DNA of 64,000 nucleotides from CBDAPE01 sp965198325. Lineage in GTDB: Bacteria; Pseudomonadota; Alphaproteobacteria; UBA828; JAPUJA01. The translations under genes were made by a program, and so were the position numbers. This document shows positions 46,287 through 56,600 of the stretch, in pieces (position 1 is the stretch's first letter; each line of letters opens with the position of its first letter). The stretch is from the NCBI GenBank assembly GCA_965198325.1, contig CBDAPE010000019.1, positions 620,001 through 684,000 on the forward strand, in the 5' to 3' direction. The notes under the pieces were generated by a model, which was not told where the DNA came from, did not search any database, and saw nothing but the letters and a program-made list of their open reading frames with translations.

Positions 46287-47182
46287 TCACGATCGAGCGG
46301 CACGAACGAGGATTTTTCCACGCCGCAATCGGTGCAGCGCCAGTCGTCGGCAATGTCCTCGAACGCCGTCCCCGGCGCGATGCCGTCCTCGGGCAGGCCC
46401 AGCGCCGGGTCGTAGATCAATCCGCAGAGCGGACAGATGTAGCGTTGCCCCTCGCCTGCGGGCGGCGGGGTCTCGTTCGCCGCCCAGCGCGCGAGCTTGG
46501 CTGCCCACTCGTCGTAATCCATGACGTAACCCCAGCCGCACACCTTGGCGAGGTCCCGATCCTTGGTCAGCCGGGCGAGCCGCAGGCCCGCTTCCCGTCC
46601 CGCCGCCATGTCGCTCGTGAACGGGTTGATCCGCAGGCTGGGCCCGCGGGCGAAGAACAGGTCGCATTGGAGAAGCACGTCGCCCGCGATGAAGATGGTG
46701 AAGCCCGGCGTGTGCCCGCCCACATGATAGGCTTCGATCCCCGCCTCGGTGAACCCGTCGCGAAACCGCCGGTCGAAGGGGAACGGTCTGGCCAGCGGAT
46801 CGTCCGCGTCCCGCTCGTCGATCCAGACTTCGGCGCCGAACAGCTCACGGTACTGGTTGGAGGCACCGAGGAAATGATGGTGGGTGAAGGCGATGACGTC
46901 GACCGGTGCCAACCGCCGGTCGTACGACGACGGGCAATCGATCCAGTAGGCACCGCCCGGCGTCTCGACCCGGTAGGCGGCGTGCTCGATGCCGAGCGCG
47001 GGCTGCGAATTCAGCCGGGTCACCGCATCGGTCACCCGGACGCTACGCACCTCGAAATCTGAGGAAATCTCCTTGCTCGGCCGGAGTTTCTCGCGGGGCG
47101 CGCCGCAGAATGGGCAGCTGTCGGGCGGCGCGCCGATCACGTTATAGCCGCAGCCCACGCAGACATGTTGGCGGGGTTCCAT
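46283..47182 (-). CDS. Rubredoxin - metallo-beta-lactamase-fold - rubredoxin fusion
   Basis: A 299-residue protein in three parts. Residues 1-35: a zinc/iron ribbon, CVGCGYN then CPFCG. Residues about 60-230: an MBL fold with VIAFTHHHFLGAS, VGGHTPGF and IAGDVLL. Residues about 245-295: a rubredoxin, YICPLCGLIYDPALGLPEDG then DWRCTDCGVEKSSF. The MBL metal motif is incomplete: the usual Asp-His after HxH is Leu-Gly, so a dinuclear site may be lost. ATG 47182 has GGGAGGA upstream. The stop overlaps the end of the convergent ABC-F gene by four bases. Probably an electron-transfer protein; substrate unknown. Confidence 0.8.
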   Translation of the reverse strand: MEPRQHVCVGCGYNVIGAPPDSCPFCGAPREKLRPSKEISSDFEVRSVRVTDAVTRLNSQPALGIEHAAYRVETPGGAYWIDCPSSYDRRLAPVDVIAFTHHHFLGASNQYRELFGAEVWIDERDADDPLARPFPFDRRFRDGFTEAGIEAYHVGGHTPGFTIFIAGDVLLQCDLFFARGPSLRINPFTSDMAAGREAGLRLARLTKDRDLAKVCGWGYVMDYDEWAAKLARWAANETPPPAGEGQRYICPLCGLIYDPALGLPEDGIAPGTAFEDIADDWRCTDCGVEKSSFVPLDRD

Positions 47183-47451
47183 CGCGTGTCCTCCCATCGA
47201 CGATGCTACGCCTTATGGGCAGGCGGTCCAAGGGCGCTTCGTGACGGCGGCGGCGGGGTCCACGGGAGACGGGCACCCCCGGGGCCGGTGACGGCGTTAT
47301 TCGCCGGCTTCGAACACGGGGTCCGGCCGGCCTGCGGCGATTTCGCGAGCCCGGCTGTTGTGCGCGGCAGCGCTGTTCAGGAATTCAAGATCGACGGTCG
47401 GACGGCTTGCCGCCTTGGTCGGAGCGCCGGCGGGGGCGCCGGGAGCAGCGA

Positions 47452-47634
47452 TCACTTCAACGCCTCATGCGGGCCGCACGCATCGGACTCGCGCGGACCG
47501 GCGTTGCGGGCTGTCGCCCTCGCCGTCCGGTTGTCCCGCGTCCGGTGCAGGCCAAGCATGACGGCCCGAACCAGCACGCCGAGGCAGCTGGCGATGGCCA
47601 CGATAATAACCGCACCGAGCACGAGGTCGAACAT
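47452..47634 (-). CDS. Small single-helix membrane protein
   Basis: A 60-residue reading with one helix at the N-terminus (LVLGAVIIVAIASCLGVLVR) and a basic, hydrophilic tail (HRTRDNRTARATARNAGPRE). GGAGAG stands six bases before the ATG, a good ribosome site, which is the main support. No family recognised. It stands alone in an otherwise empty 780-base stretch between the rubredoxin/MBL gene and ndk; 47183-47451 holds nothing I can support. Confidence 0.45.
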   Translation of the reverse strand: MFDLVLGAVIIVAIASCLGVLVRAVMLGLHRTRDNRTARATARNAGPRESDACGPHEALK

Positions 47635-47718
47635 GGCTTACTCTCCGTAACCGAGCCGCCGTGTCATCCGGCGGGCATCTCATGAGACGGCACGGTAGGG
47701 ATTTCCGGGAACCGGCGA

Positions 47719-47734
47719 AGTGACTGGTGTCACA
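47719..47734. promoter_or_regulatory. CRP/FNR-like palindrome
   Basis: AGTGACTGGTGTCACA matches TGTGA-N6-TCACA except for the first base. It lies about 85 bases upstream of the small membrane protein start (minus strand) and 230 bases upstream of ndk. Candidate only. Confidence 0.35.
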
Positions 47735-47899
47735 TAGAATTGAATTAATCTAATAAGTCGGCTAAATCGTTCTATCTATGACGAAAGTCAAAATTCTGGA
47801 TTCACCGCGAAGGGGTCGAAACCGCGCCCGGCGATAGGCGGTCCACCGGGTGGGCGCGACGCATCCTGCAGGACCGGCCCGTCGCGCGGGCTTCGATGG

Positions 47900-47928
47900 T
47901 TGCCGAGCGTTGGCGAACGCTATATAAG
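47900..47928 (+). promoter_or_regulatory. Candidate sigma-70 promoter of ndk
   Basis: TTGCCG at 47900-47905, a 17-base spacer and TATAAG at 47923-47928, 36 bases before the ndk start. Good -10, moderate -35. Confidence 0.5.
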
Positions 47929-47964
47929 GCGCCGTTTTCTTCTCGCCAACGAAATGGAAGTCCC

Positions 47965-48387
47965 ATGGCCGTCGAACGCACTCTGTCGATTATCAAGCCC
48001 GACGCCACGCGCCGTAATCTGACCGGGCGGATCAACGCCCGATTCGAAGAGGCGGGCTTGCGTATCGTCGCCCAGAAGCGCCTTCGCCTCACTCTCGAGC
48101 AGGCGCAAGCGTTCTATGCGGTGCACGAGGAGCGCTCGTTTTACGGCGATTTGTGCGCCTATATGGCCTCCGAGCCCGTCGTGGTTCAGGTGCTCGAGGG
48201 CGAAAACGCGATCCTCAGCAATCGCGAGATCATGGGCGCGACAAACCCGGCCAATGCCGACGAGGGCACGATTCGCGCCGAATTCGGCGAATCCGTAGAG
48301 GCGAATTCGGTGCACGGCTCCGACGCTCCGGAAACCGCCGCGCAGGAAATTGCGTTTTTTTTCAATGTGTTAGAGATCGTCGGTTGA
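47965..48387 (+). CDS. ndk: Nucleoside diphosphate kinase
   Basis: Balances NTP pools. 140 residues with ERTLSIIKPDATRRNLTGRI and the phosphorylated His117 in ANSVHGSDAPETAAQEIAFF. Normal length; ATG 47965 is right for the family. A longer in-frame reading starts in the promoter region and is rejected. Confidence 0.97.
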   Translation: MAVERTLSIIKPDATRRNLTGRINARFEEAGLRIVAQKRLRLTLEQAQAFYAVHEERSFYGDLCAYMASEPVVVQVLEGENAILSNREIMGATNPANADEGTIRAEFGESVEANSVHGSDAPETAAQEIAFFFNVLEIVG

Positions 48388-48508
48388 TGCGATCGGGGCC
48401 TTCGGGCAAAAATCCGAGGCACTCTATTTAAATTCCGGGCCGAAGTCACATATCATTCAGGGCTGCCCGCTATCCTTGCCGGTTAGCGATCGCGATCGAG
48501 TGATTGAG

Positions 48509-48835
48509 ATGAGCGACGACGACAGACGCAGCGATCGGGACGACGCCACCGGGATTGCCACTCGGAGCAAGCCCAAGACGCGCCAGCCCTCGATGTACAA
48601 GGTGCTGCTGCTCAACGACGATTACACCCCGATGGAGTTCGTCGTCCACATCCTGGAGGCGTTCTTTCACAAGACGCCCGAGGAGGCGACCCGCATCATG
48701 CTCCACGTCCATCAACGCGGCGTCGGCGTGTGCGGCGTTTACACCTACGAGATCGCCGAGACCAAGGTGACCCAGGTGCTCGATTTCTCACGCCGCAACG
48801 AACACCCGCTTCAGTGCACCATGGAAAAGGCGTAA
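48509..48835 (+). CDS. clpS: ATP-dependent Clp protease adaptor ClpS
   Basis: N-end-rule adaptor that delivers substrates to ClpAP. 108 residues: a flexible acidic N-terminal arm, then YKVLLLNDDYTPMEFVVHIL (the N-degron pocket residues NDD and Met), HVHQRGVGVCGVYTYEIAET. ATG 48509 is preferred to an in-frame TTG at 48476. clpA starts 7 bases after the stop. Confidence 0.95.
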   Translation: MSDDDRRSDRDDATGIATRSKPKTRQPSMYKVLLLNDDYTPMEFVVHILEAFFHKTPEEATRIMLHVHQRGVGVCGVYTYEIAETKVTQVLDFSRRNEHPLQCTMEKA

Positions 48836-48842
48836 GACGCCC

Positions 48843-51152
<2,310 letters not shown>

Positions 51153-51201
51153 CTCACTAATTATTTTTTATATATGATTTAGGGGGCCGGGCCAGCCCGT
51201 C

Positions 51202-52338
51202 ATGGCGACTTCTCAGCGCTTCCTCGCCGGTTACCGGATCGTCGATCTGAGCCAGTACGCGCCGGGACCCTATGGCGGCCAGATCCTGGCCGATCTGGGG
51301 GCCGATCTGGTCAAGGTCGAGCCTCCCGGCGGCGAGCCCCTGCGTCGGATGGGTCCGGTCGATTCCGATGGCGTGTCCGCCTGGTACAAGGCGATGAACC
51401 GGGGCAAGACCGTCGTCGAACTCGATCTGAAAGCGCGGCAGGGCAAGGCGGCCTTCGAAGACATCCTGGCCCGGGCCGATGCGCTTCTGGAATCCTATCG
51501 TCCCGGCGTGCTCGATCGGCTGGGCTTTTCCCGGGAGCGGCTTGAGGCGCTCAATTCTCGGCTGATCCACTGTGCGCTCTCGGGCTGGGGCCAGAGCGGG
51601 CCCTATCGCCTCAAGGGCGGGCACGACACCAACTATATGGCGCTGATGGGCGGGCTGGGTATTTCCGGCGACGCCGACGCGCCGGCCATGGCCCATCCGC
51701 CGACCGCGGATTATGCCAGCGGCATGCATGCGGCGCTGTCCATCGTGGCCGCGCTCCTGGGCCGCGACGGGCCCGCGGGCGATGGCGCGGGCCGCGTCCT
51801 CGACGTCTCGATCGCCGAGGCCGTGCTGCCCTGGCAGGTCATCGCGATGACCAGCGAGCGGCGCGAGGGGTTCGCGATGGGCCGGGACGAAGCGCTCCTC
51901 AACGGCGGCGCGGCGTTTTATCACCTCTATCGCACGAAGGACGCCCGCTTCATAAGCCTGGGCGCGCTCGAGGCCAAGTTCTGGGCGAACTTCTGCGAGG
52001 CCGTCGAGCGTCCCGAGTGGACCGCCCGGCACGCCGAGGCCCTGCCCCAGACCGCGTTGATTGCCGAGGTCGCGGCCCACGTGCAATCCCGCAGCCTCGC
52101 CGGGTGGAACGCCGTTCTGGATGGCGTCGATTGCTGCTACGAGCCGGTTCACGAGTTCTCCGAGAGCCTCGCCCATCCCCACCTCGAAGCCCGGCGGATG
52201 GTCCACGAGACGGGCGGCGAGGAGCCCCGTGTCGAGGTCTCGTTTCCCGCCTGGGTCGACGGCGAACCGCCGCCGCCGCCGGGGCCCGTCCGCTTTGCCA
52301 CGGTCGAAAGCGTGCTGGGCGCCTGGAATAAGGACTAG
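51202..52338 (+). CDS. CaiB/BaiF-family CoA enzyme (alpha-methylacyl-CoA racemase-like)
   Basis: A 378-residue class III CoA-transferase-family protein. The N-terminal block is GYRIVDLSQYAPGPYGGQIL, LGADLVKVEPPGGEPLR and NRGKTVVELDLKARQGK. The region KGGHDTNYMALMGGLGISG has the Asp in the racemase context (GHD-NY) seen in AMACR; CaiB-type transferases have a different surrounding. The final substrate is unknown. It stands alone between clpA and a convergent DUF482 gene; the 222 bases downstream (52339-52560) hold nothing I can support. Confidence 0.85.
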   Translation: MATSQRFLAGYRIVDLSQYAPGPYGGQILADLGADLVKVEPPGGEPLRRMGPVDSDGVSAWYKAMNRGKTVVELDLKARQGKAAFEDILARADALLESYRPGVLDRLGFSRERLEALNSRLIHCALSGWGQSGPYRLKGGHDTNYMALMGGLGISGDADAPAMAHPPTADYASGMHAALSIVAALLGRDGPAGDGAGRVLDVSIAEAVLPWQVIAMTSERREGFAMGRDEALLNGGAAFYHLYRTKDARFISLGALEAKFWANFCEAVERPEWTARHAEALPQTALIAEVAAHVQSRSLAGWNAVLDGVDCCYEPVHEFSESLAHPHLEARRMVHETGGEEPRVEVSFPAWVDGEPPPPPGPVRFATVESVLGAWNKD

Positions 52339-52560
52339 AGAAAACCCAGTCGGGTCAGTCAGCCAACACCTCATCTGCAATGTGCCGAAGCCCTGTTCCT
52401 GTCTGTCGAGGGCGCGGGATTCGGTGACCGGTTGGAAGGTCAAGGTTGCGACTGCAGCCCGCCGCCGATGCGGCGCGCCCGCGCAGGCGCGGGTCTTTGG
52501 GCCCGTTGCCGTGAGCAATATAGGGAACTAGCGTGTCGAAGGATAAGCCCCGGCGTCGCA

Positions 52561-53760
52561 TCACTCCGCCGCGTCGCCCTTGCGGAACGGGGTATAGTGG
52601 GCCAGCCCCTCGATCTCGTAGTCGACCTGCTCGGTCTCCCGTTCGAGGAAGCCCGCGACCGCATCCCGCAGACCCGCATGGGCGATCCAGTGAGCGCTGT
52701 AGGTCGGCACCGGGCGATAGCCCCGGAGCAGCTTGTGGGAACCCTGGACCCCGGCTTCGACGATCTTCAGGCGATGGGCGATCGCGTAGTCGATCGCCTG
52801 GTAGTAGCAGGCCTCGAAATGCAGGAAGCGCCGCTCCTCGATGCAGCCCCAGGTCCGGCCATAGAGCCGGTCCCGGCTCTTGAAATTGAGTGCGCCGGCG
52901 ATCGGCCGCCCGCCGGCCTGGGCCATGACCAGGACCACCGACTCCGCCATGGTCTCGCCGATCCGCGAAAAGAACTCCCGGGTGAGGTAGGGAATCCCCC
53001 ATTTCCCGACGCTCGTCTGCTGGTAGCACTCGAAAAAGGCGTCCCAGTGGCGCTCCGCGATGTCGTCTCCCGTCAGGCTTTCGATGCTCACCCCGTCGTT
53101 CAGCGTCTCCCGGCGTTCGCGGCGGATCTGCTTGCGCTTGCGCGAGGCGAGGGTGCCGAGAAAGTCCTCGAACGTCTCGTAACCCTCGTTCTCCCAATGG
53201 AACTGCACGCCGGTGCGCAGCAGGAACTCTTCTTCGCCCAGCGCACGCCAGTCGTCTTCGGTGGGAAAGATCACGTGCAGCGACGATACACGATAGCGCC
53301 CGACCAGCTCCCGCGCCGTGCCGATTAGGGCGTCGCGGATGGCGCCGGCCCGCGGCCCTTCGGCCACCAGCAGGCGACGGCCCGCCACGGGCGTGAACGG
53401 CACGCCGGCCAGCAGCTTCGGGTAATATCGCCCGCCGGCGCGCTCGAACGCGTCGGCCCAGCCGTGATCGAACACGAACTCGCCTTGGGAGTGACCCTTC
53501 AGGTAGAGCGGCATGGCGCCCACCAGCCGCCCGCTCGCGTCCTCGATCACCAGATGCTGGGGCATCCAGCCGGTCTCGGTGCAGGCCGAGCCGCTGGCCT
53601 CCGCGGCACGGAAAAACGCGTGGCTCAGGAACGGATCGCCGGGGCCCGCGCAGGCGTCCCACTGGGCCGCATCGACCTCGGCGACCGCGTCGATGGTCCG
53701 CGCGGTCAGCCGCGCTGTCTCGTCGTTCTGGATCGCCGGTTTGTCGGCCGTCCCGTTCAT
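52561..53760 (-). CDS. DUF482 / FemAB-like acetyltransferase-fold protein
   Basis: A 399-residue protein of the peptidogalycan-biosynthesis/DUF482 family: DPFLSHAFFRAAEASGSAC near the N-terminus, QHLVIEDASGRLVGAMPLYL, YPKLLAGVPFTPVAGRRLL and RTWGCIEERRFLHFEACYYQ toward the C-terminus, an order diagnostic of the family. The fold is GNAT-like; no reaction has been firmly established for the group. It is just downstream of, and on the same strand as, the ThDP enzyme gene. Confidence 0.88.
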   Translation of the reverse strand: MNGTADKPAIQNDETARLTARTIDAVAEVDAAQWDACAGPGDPFLSHAFFRAAEASGSACTETGWMPQHLVIEDASGRLVGAMPLYLKGHSQGEFVFDHGWADAFERAGGRYYPKLLAGVPFTPVAGRRLLVAEGPRAGAIRDALIGTARELVGRYRVSSLHVIFPTEDDWRALGEEEFLLRTGVQFHWENEGYETFEDFLGTLASRKRKQIRRERRETLNDGVSIESLTGDDIAERHWDAFFECYQQTSVGKWGIPYLTREFFSRIGETMAESVVLVMAQAGGRPIAGALNFKSRDRLYGRTWGCIEERRFLHFEACYYQAIDYAIAHRLKIVEAGVQGSHKLLRGYRPVPTYSAHWIAHAGLRDAVAGFLERETEQVDYEIEGLAHYTPFRKGDAAE

Positions 53761-53824
53761 TGTCGCGTCATCCTACGGTGGCGTGGGCGGTCCAAGCTTA
53801 ACATAGGGCTTAAATCGGCCGCGC

Positions 53825-55498
53825 TTACCCCTTCATCCGCCTGTGGGCCGAGATGTCGCGCAGGTCGATCGCAAGCCGGATCAGCGCCGGGCCGTCCACG
53901 GTGCACGCCGCTTCGAAGGCCGCCTCGAAATCCTCGGTCCGCTCGACGTTGAACGCCGCCGCGCCATAGGCCTCGGCCAGCTTGACGAAATCCGGGCTCA
54001 CCAGATCGACGCCGTAACCGTGGCCCGTTCCGAACGCCTTGCGCTGATGGGCGAGAATGGTGCCATAGGCGGCGTTGTCGCAGACCAGCATGCGGATGCG
54101 CAATCCCTGGGTTGCCGCCGTGACCAGCTCCTGGCCGGTCATCAGGAAGCCGCCGTCGCCGACGAAGCCGATGATCTCCGCCTCGGGCCGGGCCAGTGCC
54201 GCGCCGATCGCGCCGGGCATGGCATAGCCCATGGCTCCCGAAATCGGCGCCGCCTGGCTCCACGCCTCCCGGTAGGGGAAGTAGCGCTGCGACCAGCCGG
54301 AGAAGTTGCCCGCGTCGTTGACGATGACGTGAGGGCCGTCGATCGTCCCGGCGATGATCTCGACCACCCGTGCCATGTCCACCGCGCCCCACGGCGCGAC
54401 GCCCGGGTCCGCGCCGACGACGCGGTACGCCTCGTAGAGCTCGCGATAACGCGCCCGCCAGGCGAGCCGCGCCTCCGGCGGCGCAGCAACGGAGTCCGCC
54501 AGGTCCGAGAGCCCCGGCCCGGCGTCAGCCAGGATCGCGACGTCGGCGGCCGTGCGCGCCAGAACGGCGGCGTCCGCGTAGATCTGGATCAGCGTCTTGC
54601 CCATCCGGAGCAGCGTGCCGTCTTCGCTGGTGATGTCGTCGAGCCGGCTGCCCGCCGCGATCAGCAGGTCGGCGTCGTCCACCAGGTCCCGCTGGAAGGG
54701 CGCGCGGCCCAGGCTCATCGGGCCGACATAGGCGGGATGATCGACCGAGACCGTATCCTGACGCCGCCAGGCGACGGCAAGCGCGGCGCCCGAGGTTTCC
54801 GCGAGCCGGGCGACGGCCTCATGGGCCGCATCCTGGCTGACCAGCTCGCCGGCGATGATCAGCGGGCGCTGGGCGTCGTCGATCAACGCGGCGGCCCGGG
54901 AGATCGCCGCCGGGTCGGGCTTGAGCACGGTTCGGCGCCGGGGCTCCGGGATCGACGCGTCGCCCGCCTCGCCGTGTGTTACGTCCTCGGGTAGCACGAC
55001 GACGACCGGGCCGGGCCGTCCGGCCACGGCCAGCTCGAACGCTTCGGCACAGGCGCCCGCGACCGCTTGCGGCGCGGCGGGCTCGATCACCCGCTTGGCG
55101 ATGGCGCCGTACATTTGGGCGTAGTCGATTTCCTGGAAGCTCTCCTGGCCCAGCCGTTCGGTCGGCACCTGGCCGATGAAGAGCATCAGTGGTGTGGAAT
55201 CCTGTGCCGCGGTATGGATGCCGATCGCCGCATTCGTCGCCCCCGGCCCCCGCGTGACGAACGCGATGCCCGGCTTGCGGGTGAGCTTGCCGTAGGCTTC
55301 GGCGGCGTAAGTGCAGCCCGATTCCTGGCGGTTAACCACGAAGCGGATGCGGTCCTGACGCCTGCGCAACGCCTCGACGACATGCAAATAGCTCTCGCCG
55401 GGCACGCCGAAGCAGACGTCCGCCCCGTGGGCGAGCAGCGTTTCGACCAACGCGTCGCCGCCGATCATGGAACCGCTCGTCCGATGCAACACCGCCAC
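53825..55498 (-). CDS. Thiamine-diphosphate-dependent acetolactate-synthase-like enzyme
   Basis: A 547- to 557-residue ThDP enzyme. Catalytic Glu in FVVNRQESGCTYAAEAYGKL, the PYR-PP layout with central domain 190-330, and the ThDP motif GDGGFLMTGQELVTAATQGL with VCDNAAYGTI. It has the acetolactate-synthase fold but no adjacent small subunit, so it may be a glyoxylate carboligase/benzaldehyde-lyase-like or decarboxylase enzyme; the product is not predictable. Start is GTG 55498 (GGGAGGGG upstream, within a hairpin) or ATG 55468 (MIGGDALVE, closer to relatives). Confidence 0.85.
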   Translation of the reverse strand: MAVLHRTSGSMIGGDALVETLLAHGADVCFGVPGESYLHVVEALRRRQDRIRFVVNRQESGCTYAAEAYGKLTRKPGIAFVTRGPGATNAAIGIHTAAQDSTPLMLFIGQVPTERLGQESFQEIDYAQMYGAIAKRVIEPAAPQAVAGACAEAFELAVAGRPGPVVVVLPEDVTHGEAGDASIPEPRRRTVLKPDPAAISRAAALIDDAQRPLIIAGELVSQDAAHEAVARLAETSGAALAVAWRRQDTVSVDHPAYVGPMSLGRAPFQRDLVDDADLLIAAGSRLDDITSEDGTLLRMGKTLIQIYADAAVLARTAADVAILADAGPGLSDLADSVAAPPEARLAWRARYRELYEAYRVVGADPGVAPWGAVDMARVVEIIAGTIDGPHVIVNDAGNFSGWSQRYFPYREAWSQAAPISGAMGYAMPGAIGAALARPEAEIIGFVGDGGFLMTGQELVTAATQGLRIRMLVCDNAAYGTILAHQRKAFGTGHGYGVDLVSPDFVKLAEAYGAAAFNVERTEDFEAAFEAACTVDGPALIRLAIDLRDISAHRRMKG

Positions 55499-55504
55499 CG
55501 TCCG

Positions 55505-55525
55505 CCCCTCCCCGTCGGGGAGGGG
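55505..55525. repeat. Palindromic GC hairpin, REP-like
   Basis: CCCCTCCCC-GTC-GGGGAGGGG, perfect nine-base arms with a three-base centre. It has no T-run, so it is not a clear terminator. It lies between the ridA stop and the start of the ThDP enzyme, and one arm supplies the possible ribosome site of that gene. Confidence 0.7.
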
Positions 55526-55615
55526 AAGAGGTGGAGGCGCGCCATTCGGCGCACGGACAGTTCGACCAGCGTGCCGCCGCCGTTCATACCGATGCGCCCG
55601 ACGGACTTGCGCGCG

Positions 55616-56083
55616 TCACGCAACCTCGAAGACAGCGTCGATCTCGACGGCGCTGTTCAACGGCAGCACATTGACCGATATGGCGGTGCGCGCGTGCCGG
55701 CCGGCCTCGCCGAACACCTCGACCATCAGGTCCGAGGCGCCGTTGATCACCTTGGGCTGGTCGGTGAAGTCGTTGGCCGAGGAGACGAAACCGCGGAGTT
55801 GGACCACCCGAACCACCCGGTCGAGATCGCCCTCGCAGGCCTCGCGTACCTGTGCCAGCAGGCCCAGGCCCGAGAGCCGCGCACCCTCGTTCGCGCGCTT
55901 CAGGGTGACGTCGTCGCCCACCTTGCCGACATGCTCGACGATGCCGTTCTGGAACGGCACCTGGCCCGCGACGAACACGAGGTTGCCCGTGCGGACGTAG
56001 GACACGTAATTCGCCACCGGCTTCGCCGGGGTGGGTAGTTCGATGCCGAGTTCCGCAAGTCGTGCGTCGATTCTGCCTGCCAT
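55616..56083 (-). CDS. RidA-family protein
   Basis: A 155-residue YjgF/YER057c/UK114 protein of the long subgroup. The enamine/imine-binding Arg is in RHARTAISVNVLPLNSAVEI; SYVRTGNLVFVAGQVPF is the N-terminal strand motif. RidA proteins hydrolyse reactive imines/enamines; the exact substrate of this subgroup is unclear. ATG 56083 has GAGGGAGAG upstream; a longer in-frame reading to 57265 runs across the opposite-strand dmf genes and is rejected. Divergent from the DMFase-like pair. Confidence 0.88.
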   Translation of the reverse strand: MAGRIDARLAELGIELPTPAKPVANYVSYVRTGNLVFVAGQVPFQNGIVEHVGKVGDDVTLKRANEGARLSGLGLLAQVREACEGDLDRVVRVVQLRGFVSSANDFTDQPKVINGASDLMVEVFGEAGRHARTAISVNVLPLNSAVEIDAVFEVA

Positions 56084-56234
56084 GATTCTCTCCCTCGTTT
56101 CTGGCCCCGCCTGATGGCGGGCCGTCTTCATTTCACCGCGTCCGGTCGTCCGGATGCGCCCGCCGATCATAGACGGCGCTGCCGCGCTTCGCGAGAGCCT
56201 TGGCGGGTCTCGTCGTGCGCCGGGAAAACAGGCT

Positions 56235-56600
56235 ATGGTGATCATGTTGGAGGCTTCGATTAAACTGATCGATCCCACGCGCCTCGATCTCCTTGCGGCG
56301 TTTCGGGCCAATCCTCGTGGGCCGCACGCGCCCGAGCTGCAGCGGCTGGTCAACCGCCTGCGCACCGGGCCGATGCGAGGCAAATATGTGGTGGTCTGCA
56401 CCCGTCCCCATCGGGAATGGACCCTTGTGCAGTTACCCGGCAGGCGGGGCGAGACGGTCGACCTGCTACCCGAGTGCGTCTTTACGAGCCTCGCGGATGC
56501 CGAGTGGGCGGTCTTCAAGCGCCGCTGGGAGGAGGCGACCGGCGCCCCGCTCGACGAAGATCGCCTGCCGGATCCCGCGGCAAAAGTGTCTCCCGGATGA
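56235..56600 (+). CDS. N,N-dimethylformamidase small (alpha) subunit-like protein
   Basis: A 121-residue protein from ATG 56235 (ATG 56244 also possible). The pattern ANPRGPHAPELQRLVNRLRT, then RGKYVVVC, HREWTLVQLP and DAEWAVFKRRWEE resembles from memory the small subunit of Paracoccus dimethylformamidase, which has about 130 residues. The next gene overlaps by four bases (ATGA) and encodes the large subunit. The subunit role is structural. Not confirmed by search. Confidence 0.65.
   Translation: MVIMLEASIKLIDPTRLDLLAAFRANPRGPHAPELQRLVNRLRTGPMRGKYVVVCTRPHREWTLVQLPGRRGETVDLLPECVFTSLADAEWAVFKRRWEEATGAPLDEDRLPDPAAKVSPG

Larger units (their letters stand above)
47635..47964. other. 330-base non-coding region between the small membrane gene and ndk
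   Basis: No gene seen. The region has an AT-rich part at about 47735-47805, a CRP-like palindrome at 47719 and a good ndk promoter at 47900. It is shared by two divergent starts. Confidence 0.6.

Noticed and set aside
47183..47451. Possible extra small genes between the rubredoxin/MBL gene and the small membrane gene
   Set aside because: Open frames here lack ribosome sites and family-like sequence.
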